NCBI GenBank assembly: GCA_014529385.2
Contig: CM043963.1
Location: forward strand, 99,873,412 to 99,937,411
Origin: Adiantum capillus-veneris
Taxonomy: Eukaryota; Streptophyta; Polypodiopsida; Polypodiales; Pteridaceae
Length of the DNA: 64,000 bases
Direction of reading: 5' to 3'
Made by a program: the position numbers and the translations under genes. The first letter of the stretch is position 1. Every line of letters begins with the position of its first letter. Below the pieces are notes generated by a model. That model saw only the letters and a list, made by a program, of their open reading frames with translations, was not told where the DNA came from and ran no database searches. Below are positions 12,503 through 24,420 of this stretch, in pieces.

Positions 12503-13916
12503 AGACATCCTACGCGTAGGATGTCTCAAGGGGGTTCTGGAGATCAAATTTGAAAATTCAGACTGCACCAGTGGGTTCAGAGGGTAGGTTTTACCCTAGT
12601 AACATATTGACTGAGTTGTTTTTCCCTATTTTTGTTGACCAAAAGCCAAAAGGCGGAGTCAAAAAATGTAAAATTTCAGCAAAGGCTTAACTGAGTGATT
12701 TTTGCATGTTTTTGCAATCGTGAAGCATACATGCACTTTCTGAGAGCATAAGGAAGCATCAGGGACACTTCAGTCTCAAAAAATCAGCAATAGACATCCT
12801 ACGTGTAGGATGTCTACAGGGTGATCTGGTGGAAATTTTGAAATTCTGAGTTGACCAGTGTGTTCAGAAGGTAGGTTTTACCCTATTTTCACCTGGAAAG
12901 TGGAAATTTGACCAAATTTTGACAGATCAAAGCCAAAAGACGAGAAATTGCCAGACATCCTACCCAAATTGTGCCAAGGCATTATTCCAATACCAAAACC
13001 ATAAGATGGTTGCAGGAGCATGATCTGCATGATATATTGAGTGACTGAGAGAGTTTTCATCTCATTTGGGGGAGAAACGGGGGTCCTAAGCAGACTTTAG
13101 CACTTTTGACTGAAAAAGACTAGAACAACTAAAATTGGGGTCTTTTGAAATCCAAACCAAAATCTGAGCATACCACTGGGTTGTTGACATCAAGGGGAAG
13201 CTTTGGGTCAAGTCTGGGGTCAAATAATCCAAAAAGACATCCTACGCGTAGGATGTCATATGTGTGATTTTGCACTCCAAACTTAATTTTGAACATACCA
13301 CAGTGATCAGCACCTTAAGGAGAGTCTGTGGTTCAAATTTGGGGCAATTCTGAGCAGTTAGACACACTACGCGTAGAATGTCTAAGGCATGATTTAGAGG
13401 CAAAATTCAAATTGTGGACATAGCAGGGTGTTGTATAGCCTTAGGCAAGCCTCCTAGTCAATTTTGGTCCAATTTGGAGCTGATTTGACTTAGGAATTCA
13501 TCAGAACAGACATCAGGCTTTTGGAACAGATTCTGGATCATTTGACCAACCTATAGGTGTCAGAATCAAAAAGTAAAAATAGCTGTGATCTTAGCACATC
13601 AAGGGGAAGCTACAGTGCAAGTTTGAGCTGAAACAGAGCAAAAAGACATCCTACGCGTAGGATGTCTCCAGCTTGATTTAGGACTCCAAACCAACCTATG
13701 AGCACACCACAGTGATCAGCACATCAAGGAGAAGTTGGGGTGAAAATTTCAAGTCATTCTGAGTAAAAAGACATCCTACGCGTATGATGTCTCAAGGCCA
13801 TTTTTAGGTCCAAATGAGATTCTGAGCTTACCATTGTGTTGCTGGACTTAAGGGGAGTATCTAGACCAAATTTTGTTAAATTCTAAGCAAAAAGACATCC
13901 TACGCGTAGGATGTCT
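12503..13916 (+). repeat. Leader repeats with a 24-bp perfect palindrome
   Basis: The half-site AGACATCCTACG is followed directly by its own reverse complement. Copies start at 12503, 12792 (one change), 13235 (last base changed), 13360 (several changes), 13644, 13769 (one change) and 13893. Half copies lie at 12953 and about 13506. Spacing is 124-125 bp or about 282-289 bp, so the palindromes belong to a degenerate repeat of roughly 125-140 bp; the flanking sequence (CCAAA...CACCACAGTGATCAGCACATCAAGG) also recurs. In the genomic RNA each copy would fold into a 12-bp hairpin. Confidence 0.9.
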
Positions 13917-14369
13917 CTAGGCCATTTCTAGGGTCCAACTGTACTTTTGACCATACAGGAGTGTTCACAGTGTCACAGAGATCCCAAATCTTCTTTCAAA
14001 ATTGAATTTGGACTCATTTTGAACAGTCTAAACTGCATTTCACTATTTTGGCCACAACTTTCACAAACGGTATCGGATCGGAAAAGTTTTTATATCAAAA
14101 CGTAGCCTGAGAGCAGCTCTACAGATCTTAGAGCAAAACTTGAACTAAATGATGCCTACGGCAACCATTTAGTTCATTTTTGAAAAAAACATCGTTTAAG
14201 GCCTCAAAATTCATCCGCAAGTTAGGGGTGTCTAAAAGTGACAATTTGCTAGAATTGTGACGAAATGGTTGCGGTTTTGGACATAGTTTCGACTTTCCCT
14301 AACCAAAGCACTTGAACACAGTGGACTAAGTCTACTTGAACCAAGAAAAAGCTCTTAAGCCCAGAAATC

Positions 14370-16134
14370 ATGTCTACCCTAGATTCAAATGTAGCTTACA
14401 CAAGCTTGGAGATCCCGACGATAGAGGAATATCCTCCCACAATGGATCTTCCAAACTTGCAATTGATAAAGACCCATCTTGTTGAGAGAGTTTGGATGAT
14501 TGGTCATGAGAGTTAAGGACTATATAGATACATTGACGACAATGAGGAAAATCTTTATAGGTGCTCAGATCCATACCTAGAAGAGATAACGGATTACAAG
14601 TTCTTATATGTCTACACATACTGAGTCGACTGTCAATGGAGATCTATAGTTGTCGACAAGTATGGACGAGAATATAGAGTTGTAGAAAGCACAAATCCAC
14701 AGACTGTACTAGAAAGAGGTGGATATTTGGTCAATGAAGGACCACAAATGCCTCCACCAAACACGAGAATTCCTATAGGAATTCCAAGAAGAGAGCCACC
14801 AGGATTCTCTTCAAGAGCGATAAAGAAAGAAGGATTGGGAGAGTCTCTGGTTAGACTTGTAGACAATCGACGAGTTAGACCATCCCAAGTCCAGAAATGG
14901 GTAAACAGAAAATACTCTGAAGATAAAGATCCGAGAGATCACGTAGCGGCTTTTAGAAGAGTGATTAGAACAGAGGAAGTTTCAGATTTTGTGACACAAT
15001 TTGCGGGATTTGGATTGACTCTAGAAGATGATGAAGCTACATGGTTCGATTCGGTGGAAAAACGGGATTTTGAGACCCTAGATGAGCTGTTTGAGGAGTT
15101 TATTGAAGAATTCTTACCAAAAGGCATTGCTCACAACACGGTCTCGCAAATCCATAGATTCAAACAGAAAGAGGATGAATCAGTACGCAAAGCATCATTA
15201 CGGCTCAAGAGATATGTTAAGCTCTGTCTGAGAGCGGAAGTACCTACGCAAGCACGACTGATGCTGATCTTTATCCAGGGAATGAGAGATGCGGGCCTTC
15301 AGAAGGATCTGCATATGATAAGGAGGATGACGCTAAACGAGTTGATCAAAGAAGCTCTTTATCTAGTGGATAACTGTGAGGCATACAAAGAAAAGGACTT
15401 AAAGAGTCAAGGAGATGACACATCCTCTCAGTACAGTGTTTCACAGATAAGTGAGTCCATTGCCAAGCCAACGGCACCTATTGATCAAGAAAAGCTTATC
15501 GACGACTTGGGCAAGAGGTTGATTCCTCTTGTAAGGTTTGATTCGGGAGAGCCGAAGTGGTGTGAAATTGAGAGAAAATGGACGACCCATATGGGAGAAG
15601 AGTGCTATTATAGCGTGGAAAATGCTAGGGAGAGGTATGTACAACTTGTCCCAGAAGCACCTACTCCACCTAGATACATTACGGGGAATGCGCCAAGACT
15701 ACTAGGAGTTTTAAGGCCACAGCTTGTCTTAGGAAGTTGTCTTAGGACAACAACCTCCCGTGCCAGGTGCTAGAATGCAGGTAGACATGAGATACATGCC
15801 AATGATGGAAGCATCAAGTAAACCAACGCCAGTACCAGCTACAATGTGGTATAGCAACCAAAGTGAGTACTATCCTTCGGAGCAACAAAATGTGAGAGAA
15901 ACACATGGAGTGGTGAGGCCGGTACAACCTCCACCTCCTGGGTTTCAGTCGAAAGAAAGAAGGTATGAAATGGACGAAAGGACATTGCCATTCATTGCAA
16001 ATAGCGGCTTATTCAGGTCAAAGCTTGCTTATCGCCAAGAGGAAATGCTAAAAGAATCTCCTCAACCAGAGACAGATTGTCACAAAAGTCGTGACAACCA
16101 CTTGGTCAAACAATGTCCTCATGGAGATCACTGA
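14370..16134 (+). pseudogene. Retrotransposon gag (capsid), broken
   Basis: The capsid-like protein would package the element's RNA. The frame probably opens at ATG 14370 (MSTLDSNVAYTSLEIP). TAA at 14514 and TGA at 14622 interrupt it, and it then runs open to 15773. The core, about 14940-15400, is typical of the Ty3/gypsy gag family: WFDSVEKRDFETLDELFEEF, FKQKEDESVRKASLRLKRY and LIFIQGMRDAGLQKDL. Near 15765 the reading shifts to another frame (15760-16134) with a Pro-rich linker and, at about 16077, a zinc-knuckle-like CHKS...H....C lacking its second Cys. A further shift leads into the next frame. Two stops and two shifts indicate an inactive copy. Confidence 0.8.
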
Positions 16135-17281
16135 AGTAAATTCCTATTGTCTTGAGTGTGGCATCACTCACTTGATCCCTGATTGCCCAAAAAAACCAAA
16201 CCAAATCAGGAAAATCATGACAAATGTATCAGGGATTGTTCAGCTCCCTAATAGCTCAGAAAATGAAAATGTTGTACCCGTTCAAGTGGTTACGAGAGCA
16301 CAAGCTCAAAAGAAAGCTGATAAGAATCCAGAGACAAAGAACATGGAAAGTGACACGAGTCCAAAGACAGATGATGGACCAAAGACAGACGCACCTAGTC
16401 AGAAAACCAAGAGCAAACGAAATAGTTGGAAAGCTAGAAAGACTAGGATGAAAGTACGCAGGGAACGAGAGAAAAAATCCCTGGCTGAGAAGCTTACCGA
16501 AGCTGAGGAGAAGATAAAACAACATGAGGAAAAGGAGGCACCTTCTCTTACAAAGATGGTTAAACCTCTAGAAGAACCATCCACGGATGAGAAACCGAGA
16601 AGTGCTAGTTCAGGAGGATCTGTGTTGGCAGAGAAGGTTAATGAGGCATTCGATGCCCTCTTGAAAGCCTATGACGCGAAGCTCAAAAACAACCAAACCC
16701 AAGAACAAAGGTGGATGGCATATCCCTATGCGGAACTAGAAAAGCAAAGGTTTGAAATGTGCCAAAAAATGATTCAAACAGCCCAAGCTTTACTAGAACC
16801 ACCAGTTGCAAAACCTGAGGATGTGATCCGTGTCATGCCTACACAAGTAATCCCACCAAACCAGGAACTAAAAGAACCAGATTCTAGTCATGAGCACAGA
16901 CCAAACCTCAAAGACCCAGCATTAGAACCAAGCATAGTACTGAATACCACGGATAACTCTTCTGAGGGATTTCACCAAGCTATACTTGAGGATTGTAAAT
17001 AGATAGATGGTCTTGACGAATTGTGGAAACAAGTCAGAGAGGCCAATGAAGCCGATGACCTAAGAAGACGAGTAGACAAAACTAGTGATGAATGAGGAGT
17101 GTTTCTACCACCAATAGAGGAATTTGAGATTGGATCTCAAATGAATCTAGACGTGCAATTGTATTGGGGCGACAAAGGATTTGTACAATCTATGGATAGT
17201 CAATCCCATTCGCTAAGAACACTACCGTCTTACATGGGAGAGTACGAGACCAAGTCAGATGTGGTTGCAGTCCCATCATAG
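16091..17281 (+). pseudogene. gag 3' part: zinc knuckle and charged linker
   Basis: This frame continues gag after a frameshift. A zinc knuckle CLECGITHLIPDC lies at about 16150-16190 with three residues, not four, between the second Cys and the His. A Lys/Glu-rich coiled linker (REREKKSLAEKLTEAEEKI) and a Pro/Glu-rich region follow. Stops at 17000 and 17093 interrupt the frame, which otherwise stays aligned across 17099-17281 and on into the protease. Confidence 0.7.
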
Positions 17282-17284
17282 AGA

Positions 17285-18112
17285 TTGTCTCCCAACAAGG
17301 CCATCGATTCAAAGGGGCTAGTAGATATTCTATCTACCCCAGTCACCTGTACAATAATGCTAGCCGAGTTGCTCAGAATAAGACCAAACATGTGGGCTAA
17401 TGTGGGTAAATGTCTAGAGAAATTTGGTGTAAAAACCCCAATGACTCGAATCGAGGAAGGCATCAAAGAGCTTGAAATGCCTCAACTAAATACTAGGCCA
17501 GTGCCATTAATCAAGCTAGGCGAGTATTACGAGGGAGAAGATGGAAACACCACCCTTCCTATGGAATTCAATAATGTAAAAACCATGGCAATCCTTGACA
17601 GTGGAGCTGGTGTGGCCATTGCAACCAAAGAGGTTTGGAAAAAATGGGGACAACCTACCTTGATATCCACACGAATGACCCTGCAGCTTGCAGACTGACA
17701 CAAGGAAAAGCCCCTAGGACTGCTAGAAAAAGTACTTGTTACTTCTTGTGGCATTGAATATGAACACACTTTTGCTGTTGTTGACTTTGGTAAGAAGAAC
17801 AACTATGACATCATTCTAGGAAGACCATTCATGCGACAATTGAAAATGGTCCAAGATTGGGGTTATGACCATATATACCTGAGACATATGGAAACCATAA
17901 CAAAGATAAACTTGAGTGACCATAGCTATAGGGATGTGATGAGAACACCGGTTGAGGAGTTTGATTCCGCCACAATAGCAGGATCGGAACTTCCAGCTTG
18001 GCTAGGTAAGCCTAAAGAACTGTGGATGTGTGGAGCTTCACAATGTGGTAGCTTGAAACGTGAGGAATATATCCTAGAGCGGGTTATAGAGGATAAGGAC
18101 TATATCCCATAA
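17285..18112 (+). pseudogene. Retrotransposon aspartic protease, with nonsense codons
   Basis: The retropepsin that would cleave the polyprotein. The active-site motif AILDSGAGVAIATK lies at about 17588-17630, and the family's C-terminal glycine motif IILGRPFM at about 17812-17835. The frame is the same as that of 16091-17281 and 18158-19318. TAG 17279-17281, TGA 17696-17698 and TAA 18110-18112 interrupt it without shifting it. Every stop can come from a Gln or Arg codon by one C-to-T change, as expected from deamination of methylated cytosine. No reverse transcriptase follows. Confidence 0.8.
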
Positions 18113-18157
18113 CCATTTCCTGAAGAAGAGTTAGAGCCTTTTGGATGGGAACACATC

Positions 18158-19318
18158 TTGGCTACTCTGGACGTGTGCGTCATGGAGGATGCTCCCACAA
18201 CAAAGTTTTGTGATGAAAATGGCTATGATGTCGTTCCTTATTTTGCAGTGAGTGTAATCCAAGAAAACGAAGAGAACCAGACATCAACAAGCTCTCGACA
18301 TAAGGAGCAAACAAAGAAATGTGGAGAATCAAAAGATGAAGAAGACAACGAGTTCTATGACTCTGTAGAACACTTCGAACTTCAAGAAGATCAACGACCC
18401 GGGAATCAATGTCATCGCTACACAAATAAAGTGCATCAAAAGTGGATTCCAAAGTCCTCGGTGAAGACACAGCCACCACAATCATCCTCATACATGGCTC
18501 CTAATAAGGATGCAAAGACTGAGCTAGGAGGAATACGACGAGAGCAACGAGCTAACAATGCTCTAATCAATGGGATAGAAAAGTCCTCCAAGAAACTATC
18601 ACCCACGAGCAAACAGACAGTAACTTTCCACTACCAGCCAAAAAATCAAGGGAAAGTACAAGAAGTCAACCTTGCTGAGGATAGTAGCGATACTGATGAA
18701 TCTTACGACATCCCCTATCATCAACTCAGGCCATCACTATCACCAACCCCTTCAGCAACAACCATGACAGGTCAAAATAACAGGACAACAAGTCAAAGCC
18801 AAAAAGCTCAACAAATCTGGATACCAAAAAGCCAGATCGGCCAAAAACAGATATGGATCAAGAAGACAAAGATCTCTAATGACAAATCACAAGATCCAAC
18901 ACCAAAACAAAAACAAGGAAAGCGTACACGAACGGGTAAGAATATCACAAAGTCGCAAGCTTTCACAACTCAGGTTTGGGCTCCAAAGAAGTTGATTCAA
19001 GCACAAAAAAGTCAGGAATTCATTTGGATTCCAAAACAACCACAGTATCAACTTTCAAAGCCTGAATCCCATCACCAACCAAGCATAAAAGGGCTGAAGC
19101 AAAGACCACTGTCAACTCACACAAGAAAAAGGTGGATCCCAAAGAAGTCTCTTCAAACACAAATGAAGCCTAGGCAAGTATGGGTTCCCAAACGAGCGTC
19201 AGCAACAAAACAGCCAATCATCGCAAAGAAATGGGTCCCAAAGAAGATCAACAAAACTGCTGTCAGTGCATCGCCGCTTGAATTCTTACAATTCTTCCTA
19301 CGATTACAGTACAGTTAG
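18158..19318 (+). CDS. Accessory ORF with repeated W-(I/V)-P-K motif
   Basis: An open frame of 386 codons in the same frame as the protease, placed where reverse transcriptase would be expected. It has no polymerase motifs. The N-terminal part is acidic (KDEEDNEFYDSVEHFELQED). From about 18440 on it is very rich in Gln, Lys, Ser and Thr, and a W-x-P-K tetrapeptide recurs at about 18442 (WIPK), 18818 (WIPK), 18853 (WIKK), 18976 (WAPK), 19026 (WIPK), 19133 (WIPK), 19182 (WVPK) and 19232 (WVPK). The basic, Trp-spaced composition suggests RNA or protein binding, but this is inference. The start is uncertain, since it probably reads through from upstream. Confidence 0.55.
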   Translation: MATLDVCVMEDAPTTKFCDENGYDVVPYFAVSVIQENEENQTSTSSRHKEQTKKCGESKDEEDNEFYDSVEHFELQEDQRPGNQCHRYTNKVHQKWIPKSSVKTQPPQSSSYMAPNKDAKTELGGIRREQRANNALINGIEKSSKKLSPTSKQTVTFHYQPKNQGKVQEVNLAEDSSDTDESYDIPYHQLRPSLSPTPSATTMTGQNNRTTSQSQKAQQIWIPKSQIGQKQIWIKKTKISNDKSQDPTPKQKQGKRTRTGKNITKSQAFTTQVWAPKKLIQAQKSQEFIWIPKQPQYQLSKPESHHQPSIKGLKQRPLSTHTRKRWIPKKSLQTQMKPRQVWVPKRASATKQPIIAKKWVPKKINKTAVSASPLEFLQFFLRLQYS

Positions 19319-20860
19319 AAGAGAGCAAGTCGCTTCAATCGAGCAACGATACAGGAGCTTCAAAGACCATTACATTGCTTAGAATAGGAAGTCTCGCCAA
19401 CAAATGCCAATAAGCAAATTGCTTATACCAACATCTTGCACAACATAAATCTTTTCCATGCATTGACTGTGTATGCATAATAGGGCTACATTACAAGGCG
19501 TGCATAGGCACAACTTTTAATTGCCCAAGCACAACACATACCCTTTGCGATACCCTGTCGTAAAGGATGACTCCAAATAGGAAGGGGGGAGGCATTTTGA
19601 ATGCAGACCTAACATTATGACTATTAGAGGGAAATGTTTTGTGAGATGCATTGAATTTTTGCGTTTTATTGTGATAATTTTTTGACGAAATTTAGAGTAT
19701 ATGCCCTCATAGTAGTGTTACAGAGGAGTATGGGGACAAAATCCATATATGAGCCCCTAGGGACATGTGTATAGTGTACATAGCATTTAGATTTCTATTT
19801 GAATGATTTTTCTTTTGTTAAGTTCGTTTTAAGATTTTCTTTGTTTATTATTAAGAAAAAAATAAAAAAATCCATAATCCACATGAAGAAAAGACTGACA
19901 AGAGGCCTGAGCACTACAAAGAGAAGAAGGTACAGGAAACGATGAAACTTCACGAAGTATGTCTCAGAAGCCACTACAATAGCCGAAGAACTTGTCACAA
20001 AGCAGTGTCAACAGGCAACTGACAAGTCATACAAGTCTGAGTCGAGTAGCTAAGCCACCAAATGAGTGAGGTGTTAGTCCCAAAGCTTCAAGTAATATTC
20101 TCTATGGTCTAAGCGTCTTAGCTATTCTAGGTACTGCTCAAGCTGGAAGAGTTGAGCATATTTACGTTGTGTCGCTCATGCTGGTATAGGTGAGCAAAAG
20201 AGTCGAAGTCTAAGTACTTACGTCTGGTGAAGTGAAGGAGAAGGTCCAAAAGACACTCACGTACTGAGCACAGTGAGATACGAGTGGAGAAACTTCTACA
20301 TCGAAAACCCTTCTTGGAAAGGTGGAAGCTATTGAGACATCTTTTGATGTCACATGTGCTACATTTATTCCTCGAAACACCCATCATCTCCTTCTTTCAC
20401 ATTGCATGCTTTTGGTGACAAATTTCTCATATGCATATAGAGTGTCCCATAATTGGCACTTGCATCAGGCACTCTTTCCGTGTTTCACCCAAGCACTCAC
20501 CTTTCATGAACATGTACTTCACGTTCAACTGCTCAATTCCAATAAGAGCGTATACCAAAGGCATTTTTTCCCACCGGGTTTTTTTCCCCTTTGGTCATCC
20601 AGGTTTTAGACCCTAATCTAAAGACACCTATCCCCATCCTCTTGTACATATTCCTTCTACATCAACAATAAGGAAATGCTACTCAAATCAATTGACAAAT
20701 GAATTGGAGCACCAATTTCAGATCATAGCATACTTCTCCTCAATGGCGAGTCGAAGAATGGCCTACAATGACAAAGCTGGGTCAACAACACAACTTAACT
20801 CAAGAACAAAGAAGTCCTCAATGACAAAGAGCAGACATAAGGGTAATCAAAGGATCTCAA
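19319..20860 (+). other. Non-coding 3' part of the retrotransposon
   Basis: About 1.5 kb between the accessory ORF and the helicase fragment. Frames are short and match nothing I recognise, and I see no polymerase or integrase motif. Confidence 0.6.
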
Positions 20861-20862
20861 AA

Positions 20863-21425
<563 letters not shown>

Positions 21426-21452
21426 AGGTCATGTCGGGGACGACATGAACGC

Positions 21453-21464
21453 GGAAGGGGGGAA
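21453..21464 (+). other. Polypurine tract
   Basis: GGAAGGGGGGAA directly abuts the 3' LTR start TGTTGACC. It is the expected primer for plus-strand DNA synthesis and fixes the element's orientation as plus. Confidence 0.85.
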
Positions 21465-22422
21465 TGTTGACCGCTGGGTCAACAACACAACATAACTCAA
21501 GTTTCGTACCAAAGTCTTATCTTTTGCGAGTTATGAAATGCTGCGGATTATGGCTATAAACGTCATTTGTAATGAGTAGTTATTCTAATTTCAGAAGTCG
21601 GGGTGCAATGGCACTTCCAGATTGTAAATACAAAGCCATTTGACCCTTTCAACCCCATTTTTGGTTAAACCTAAGGTAGCCTTAGTATATAAGGTACCTA
21701 GGTCATTTTGTAAAGGAAGACTTTAATCATAATCAAAACTTAGCGCTGCCGTCTACTGTGTGTGAGAGAGAAAGAGAGTGAGCGTGAGCTTCATCCTCTC
21801 GCTACGCCCGGCTCGCTCAACACATTGGAGATCCGACTACACCATTGTTGTAGGCTCGAGGAGAGCTACGCGACAATGCCAAGCATTCCACGCAAGATGA
21901 AGCGCACACGTCGACGCATCTACGAGCTATTTGTGGCCGTAAGTGTATCAAACGATGTTTGTTTTCTGTGTGCTAGTAGTCTATAGAATCGTGGCGACAT
22001 AAGCTACGCATAGGTACTCATAAATTTCAATTTCGGGCACTTTCAAAATCCTGTTCTATCATCCTACGCGTTTTCTGCAGATGGGTTTAGAGTGAGGGTT
22101 TTGAGTGTAGAAGCTTAGGGACAGGTGTATCCTAGTGAGGGGATGGTGTTCCTTAAGTTTCGTACGAATATGGCATGATTAGGTGAGTTACCTTCCGCAT
22201 GTGTGTATGTGGCTAGGTGGTGTAGTTGAGAGCAGTGAGGTTTTTGATTGTGGTTTAGTTGGCCTTCGAGAGTGTTGTATGTGTAGGATGGTCTTAGCCT
22301 GACAAGCTAAAGAGATTTCCTCCGTGTGCCTATCGTGTCATCTGTATCCTCGATTGACATTATGTTGATCTTGGTAGTGTTTGCATGCACTTCATGGGTG
22401 TGTGAGTCTCTCTCGTCCAACA
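21465..22422 (+). repeat. 3' LTR of the RT-less retrotransposon
   Basis: A 958-bp LTR matching 11011-11966 base for base over almost its full length, with scattered substitutions and a 2-bp GT difference. It is followed at once by the GTTTC target duplication and then by minus-strand codons of the host gene. Confidence 0.93.
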
Positions 22423-22632
22423 GTTTCCTTCTTTGTATGCACCATAGCATATCTTTTTGATAAAGAGGCATCAAGAATGTAATGATGATGGCCCTCCATA
22501 TCAAAGTGAGATGGTGTTTCAACAAGGGTGACTTCAAATCCAAACTGTATTAGTGCATTCAATGTTTGAAATTGTCTATGAGGTGGTAGTAGGCTTTGCA
22601 AGAAATATGCACTAAGGAGGAGCTTTCCATCT

Positions 22633-22687
22633 TTAAGTTGAACCTCTCGTTCAAGTTCTTTAAGTTGAACCTCTCGTTCAAGTTCTT
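22633..22687 (-). repeat. 27-bp tandem duplication inside the host coding region
   Basis: TTTAAGTTGAACCTCTCG...TTC occurs twice in direct tandem, adding nine residues (LEREVQLKE) in frame to the minus-strand protein. Confidence 0.8.
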
Positions 22688-22764
22688 GATCACCAATTGT
22701 CCAGGTGATGATGGATGCTCTGCCATCCATGCTAGCGAGGTGGAGAAGCCAGAGAGACAGGGGG

Positions 22765-23052
22765 TGTTAACCCTCACGGCACACGGACACCCTATGATCT
22801 ATAAACGTTGTATTATTTAGAGTCAAGTACCGGGCTTGTCGGTCCAATAGGAAAAGGGTAGGAGTGATCGCCGATGAGAGGCGCACTTTAACTTGGACAT
22901 TCAAGGGATTAGTTGGCTAAGCATGGGCGCCCAAGTGTGAATGGGGTGAGCTCCTATAAAAGCCAACTAAACCTAATTTTTACTCATTCTCTCATTTGTG
23001 CAATAGAAGAGTGCTCTTGCTCCATCTCCATCTTCTTCTTCTTCACCTCCTC

Positions 23053-23083
<31 letters not shown>

Positions 23084-23334
23084 GGAGAGTGTGTGTGCGA
23101 TCGAGCATTACGAAGGCACGACGGCGGCGAAGCAGTTGAGCGCGGCACGACTGCAGCTTCTTCTTCATCGCGGCGAGGAATCCACCACGAAGGCGAGCGT
23201 AGAGCGGTGAGTGACACACCCTTTGCTCTCTTGAGCTTGCTAGTTTAAGCTTGTTGTGTGCTTGGAGCCGTTTGTGGCTCGCACACGGTGTATTGGAAAG
23301 TCCCTTGCTTCGACAGTGTGGCAAGGAGCGCACA
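22765..23334 (+). repeat. Left LTR of the inverted-LTR element
   Basis: A 570-bp LTR with a TATA box (CTATAAAAGCC) near 22954 and a (GT)n(GA)n microsatellite near 23055-23083. It ends GCGCACA directly before a tRNA-Asp-type primer site. Confidence 0.88.
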
Positions 23335-23347
23335 TTTTTGGCGCCGC

Positions 23348-23740
23348 TGCCGGGGATATGCCCTACACTAAGCTCGGTTAGCACTTTACGCTTCCTTGTG
23401 GTGGATATTCTATCATAGGAAAGGCAGGGAAGGAGTGTGTGGAGATTTCTGTTTTTTGCGTTTTCTGCATTTGCTGTCAAGTTTCAATTTCTGCTATTTT
23501 CTGCGTTTTTTCAATTTCTGCAATTTCTGCATTTTCAAGTTCGGCGTTTTCAATTTCTGCAATTTTCTGCATTTCTGCGTTTTTTCAATTTTTTGCAATT
23601 TCTGCATTTTCAAGTTCGGCGTTTTCAATTTCTGCAATTTTCTGCATTTCTGTGTTTTTTCAATTTTCTGCATTTCTGCATTTTCAATTTCTGCGTTTTC
23701 AATTTCTGTATTTTCTGCGTTTTCAATTTCTGTATTTTTT
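23348..23740 (+). repeat. Unpaired spacer with a TTTCAATTTCTGC minisatellite
   Basis: The spacer between the inverted arms starts as ordinary 5' leader (CCGGGGATATGCCC). From about 23445 it becomes a pyrimidine-rich minisatellite of TTTCAATTTCTGCATTT words. A longer unit of about 77 bp containing TTTTCAAGTTCGGCG is present twice (about 23531 and 23608). The long Phe/Cys-rich or Lys/Asn-rich frames here are by-products of the repeat. Confidence 0.8.
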
Positions 23741-23753
23741 GCGGCGCCAAAAA

Positions 23754-24004
23754 TGTGCGCTCCTTGCCGCACTGTCGAAGCAAGGGACTTGCCAATACAC
23801 CGTGTGCGAGCCACAAATGGCTCCAAGCACACAACAAGCATAAACTAGCAAGCTCAAGAGAGCAAAGGGTGTGTCACTCACCGCTCTATGCTCGCCTTCG
23901 TGGTGGATTCCTCGCCGCGATGAAGAAGAAGCTGCAGTCGTGCCGCGCTCAACCGCTTCGCCGCCGTTGTGCCTTCGTAATGCTCGATTGCACACACACT
24001 CTCC

Positions 24005-24037
<33 letters not shown>

Positions 24038-24325
24038 GAGGAGGTGAAGAAGAAGAAGATGGAGATGGAGCAAGAGCACTCTTCCATTGCACAAATGAGA
24101 GAATGAATAAAAATTAGGTTTAGTTGGCTTTTATAGGAGCTCACCCCATTCACACTTGGGCGCCCATGCTTAGCCAACTAATCCCTTGAATGTCCAAGTT
24201 AAAGTGCGCCTCTCATCGGCGATCACTCCTACCCTTTTTCTATTGGACCGACAAGTCCGATACTTGACTCTAAATAATACAACGTTTATAGATCATAGGG
24301 TGTCCGTGTGCCGTGAGGGTTAACA
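23754..24325 (-). repeat. Right LTR of the inverted-LTR element
   Basis: A 572-bp reverse complement of the left LTR with only scattered differences by eye. Only the first part of the primer site (TTTTTGGCGCCGC) remains before the junction with the minisatellite. Confidence 0.88.
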
Positions 24326-24420
24326 GGGGGTCAATATATGGCGGAGAATGTGGACAAATGGTTTTTAAGTAAATGAATATATACATTAGGATATGTATAG
24401 ATGTATACCATTTAACTCTG

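Larger units (their letters stand above)
22765..24325. mobile_element. Inverted-LTR (fold-back) retroelement
   Basis: The left arm (22765-23334) is a full LTR starting TGTTAACC and ending GCGCACA, followed by the primer site TTTTTGGCGCCGCTGCCGGGG. The right arm (23754-24325) is the same LTR in reverse orientation, so the element begins TGTTAACC and ends GGTTAACA, and both outer ends are U3 ends. The inverted match includes 13 bases of the primer site on each side (23335-23347 and 23741-23753). The whole is flanked by GGGGG (22760-22764 and 24326-24330), a 5-bp target duplication. It contains no coding region. TATAAAAG boxes near 22956 (plus) and 24133 (minus) would drive converging transcripts. 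Confidence 0.85.

Noticed and set aside
17000-18112. Programmed stop-codon readthrough or RNA editing to restore the protease
   Set aside because: Five stops of three kinds in a dead-looking nuclear element; organelle-type editing is not expected here and decay explains it.
23396-24117. Long Phe/Cys-rich plus-strand frames and matching minus-strand frames
   Set aside because: They cover the TTTCAATTTCTGC minisatellite and the reversed LTR; no protein family fits.
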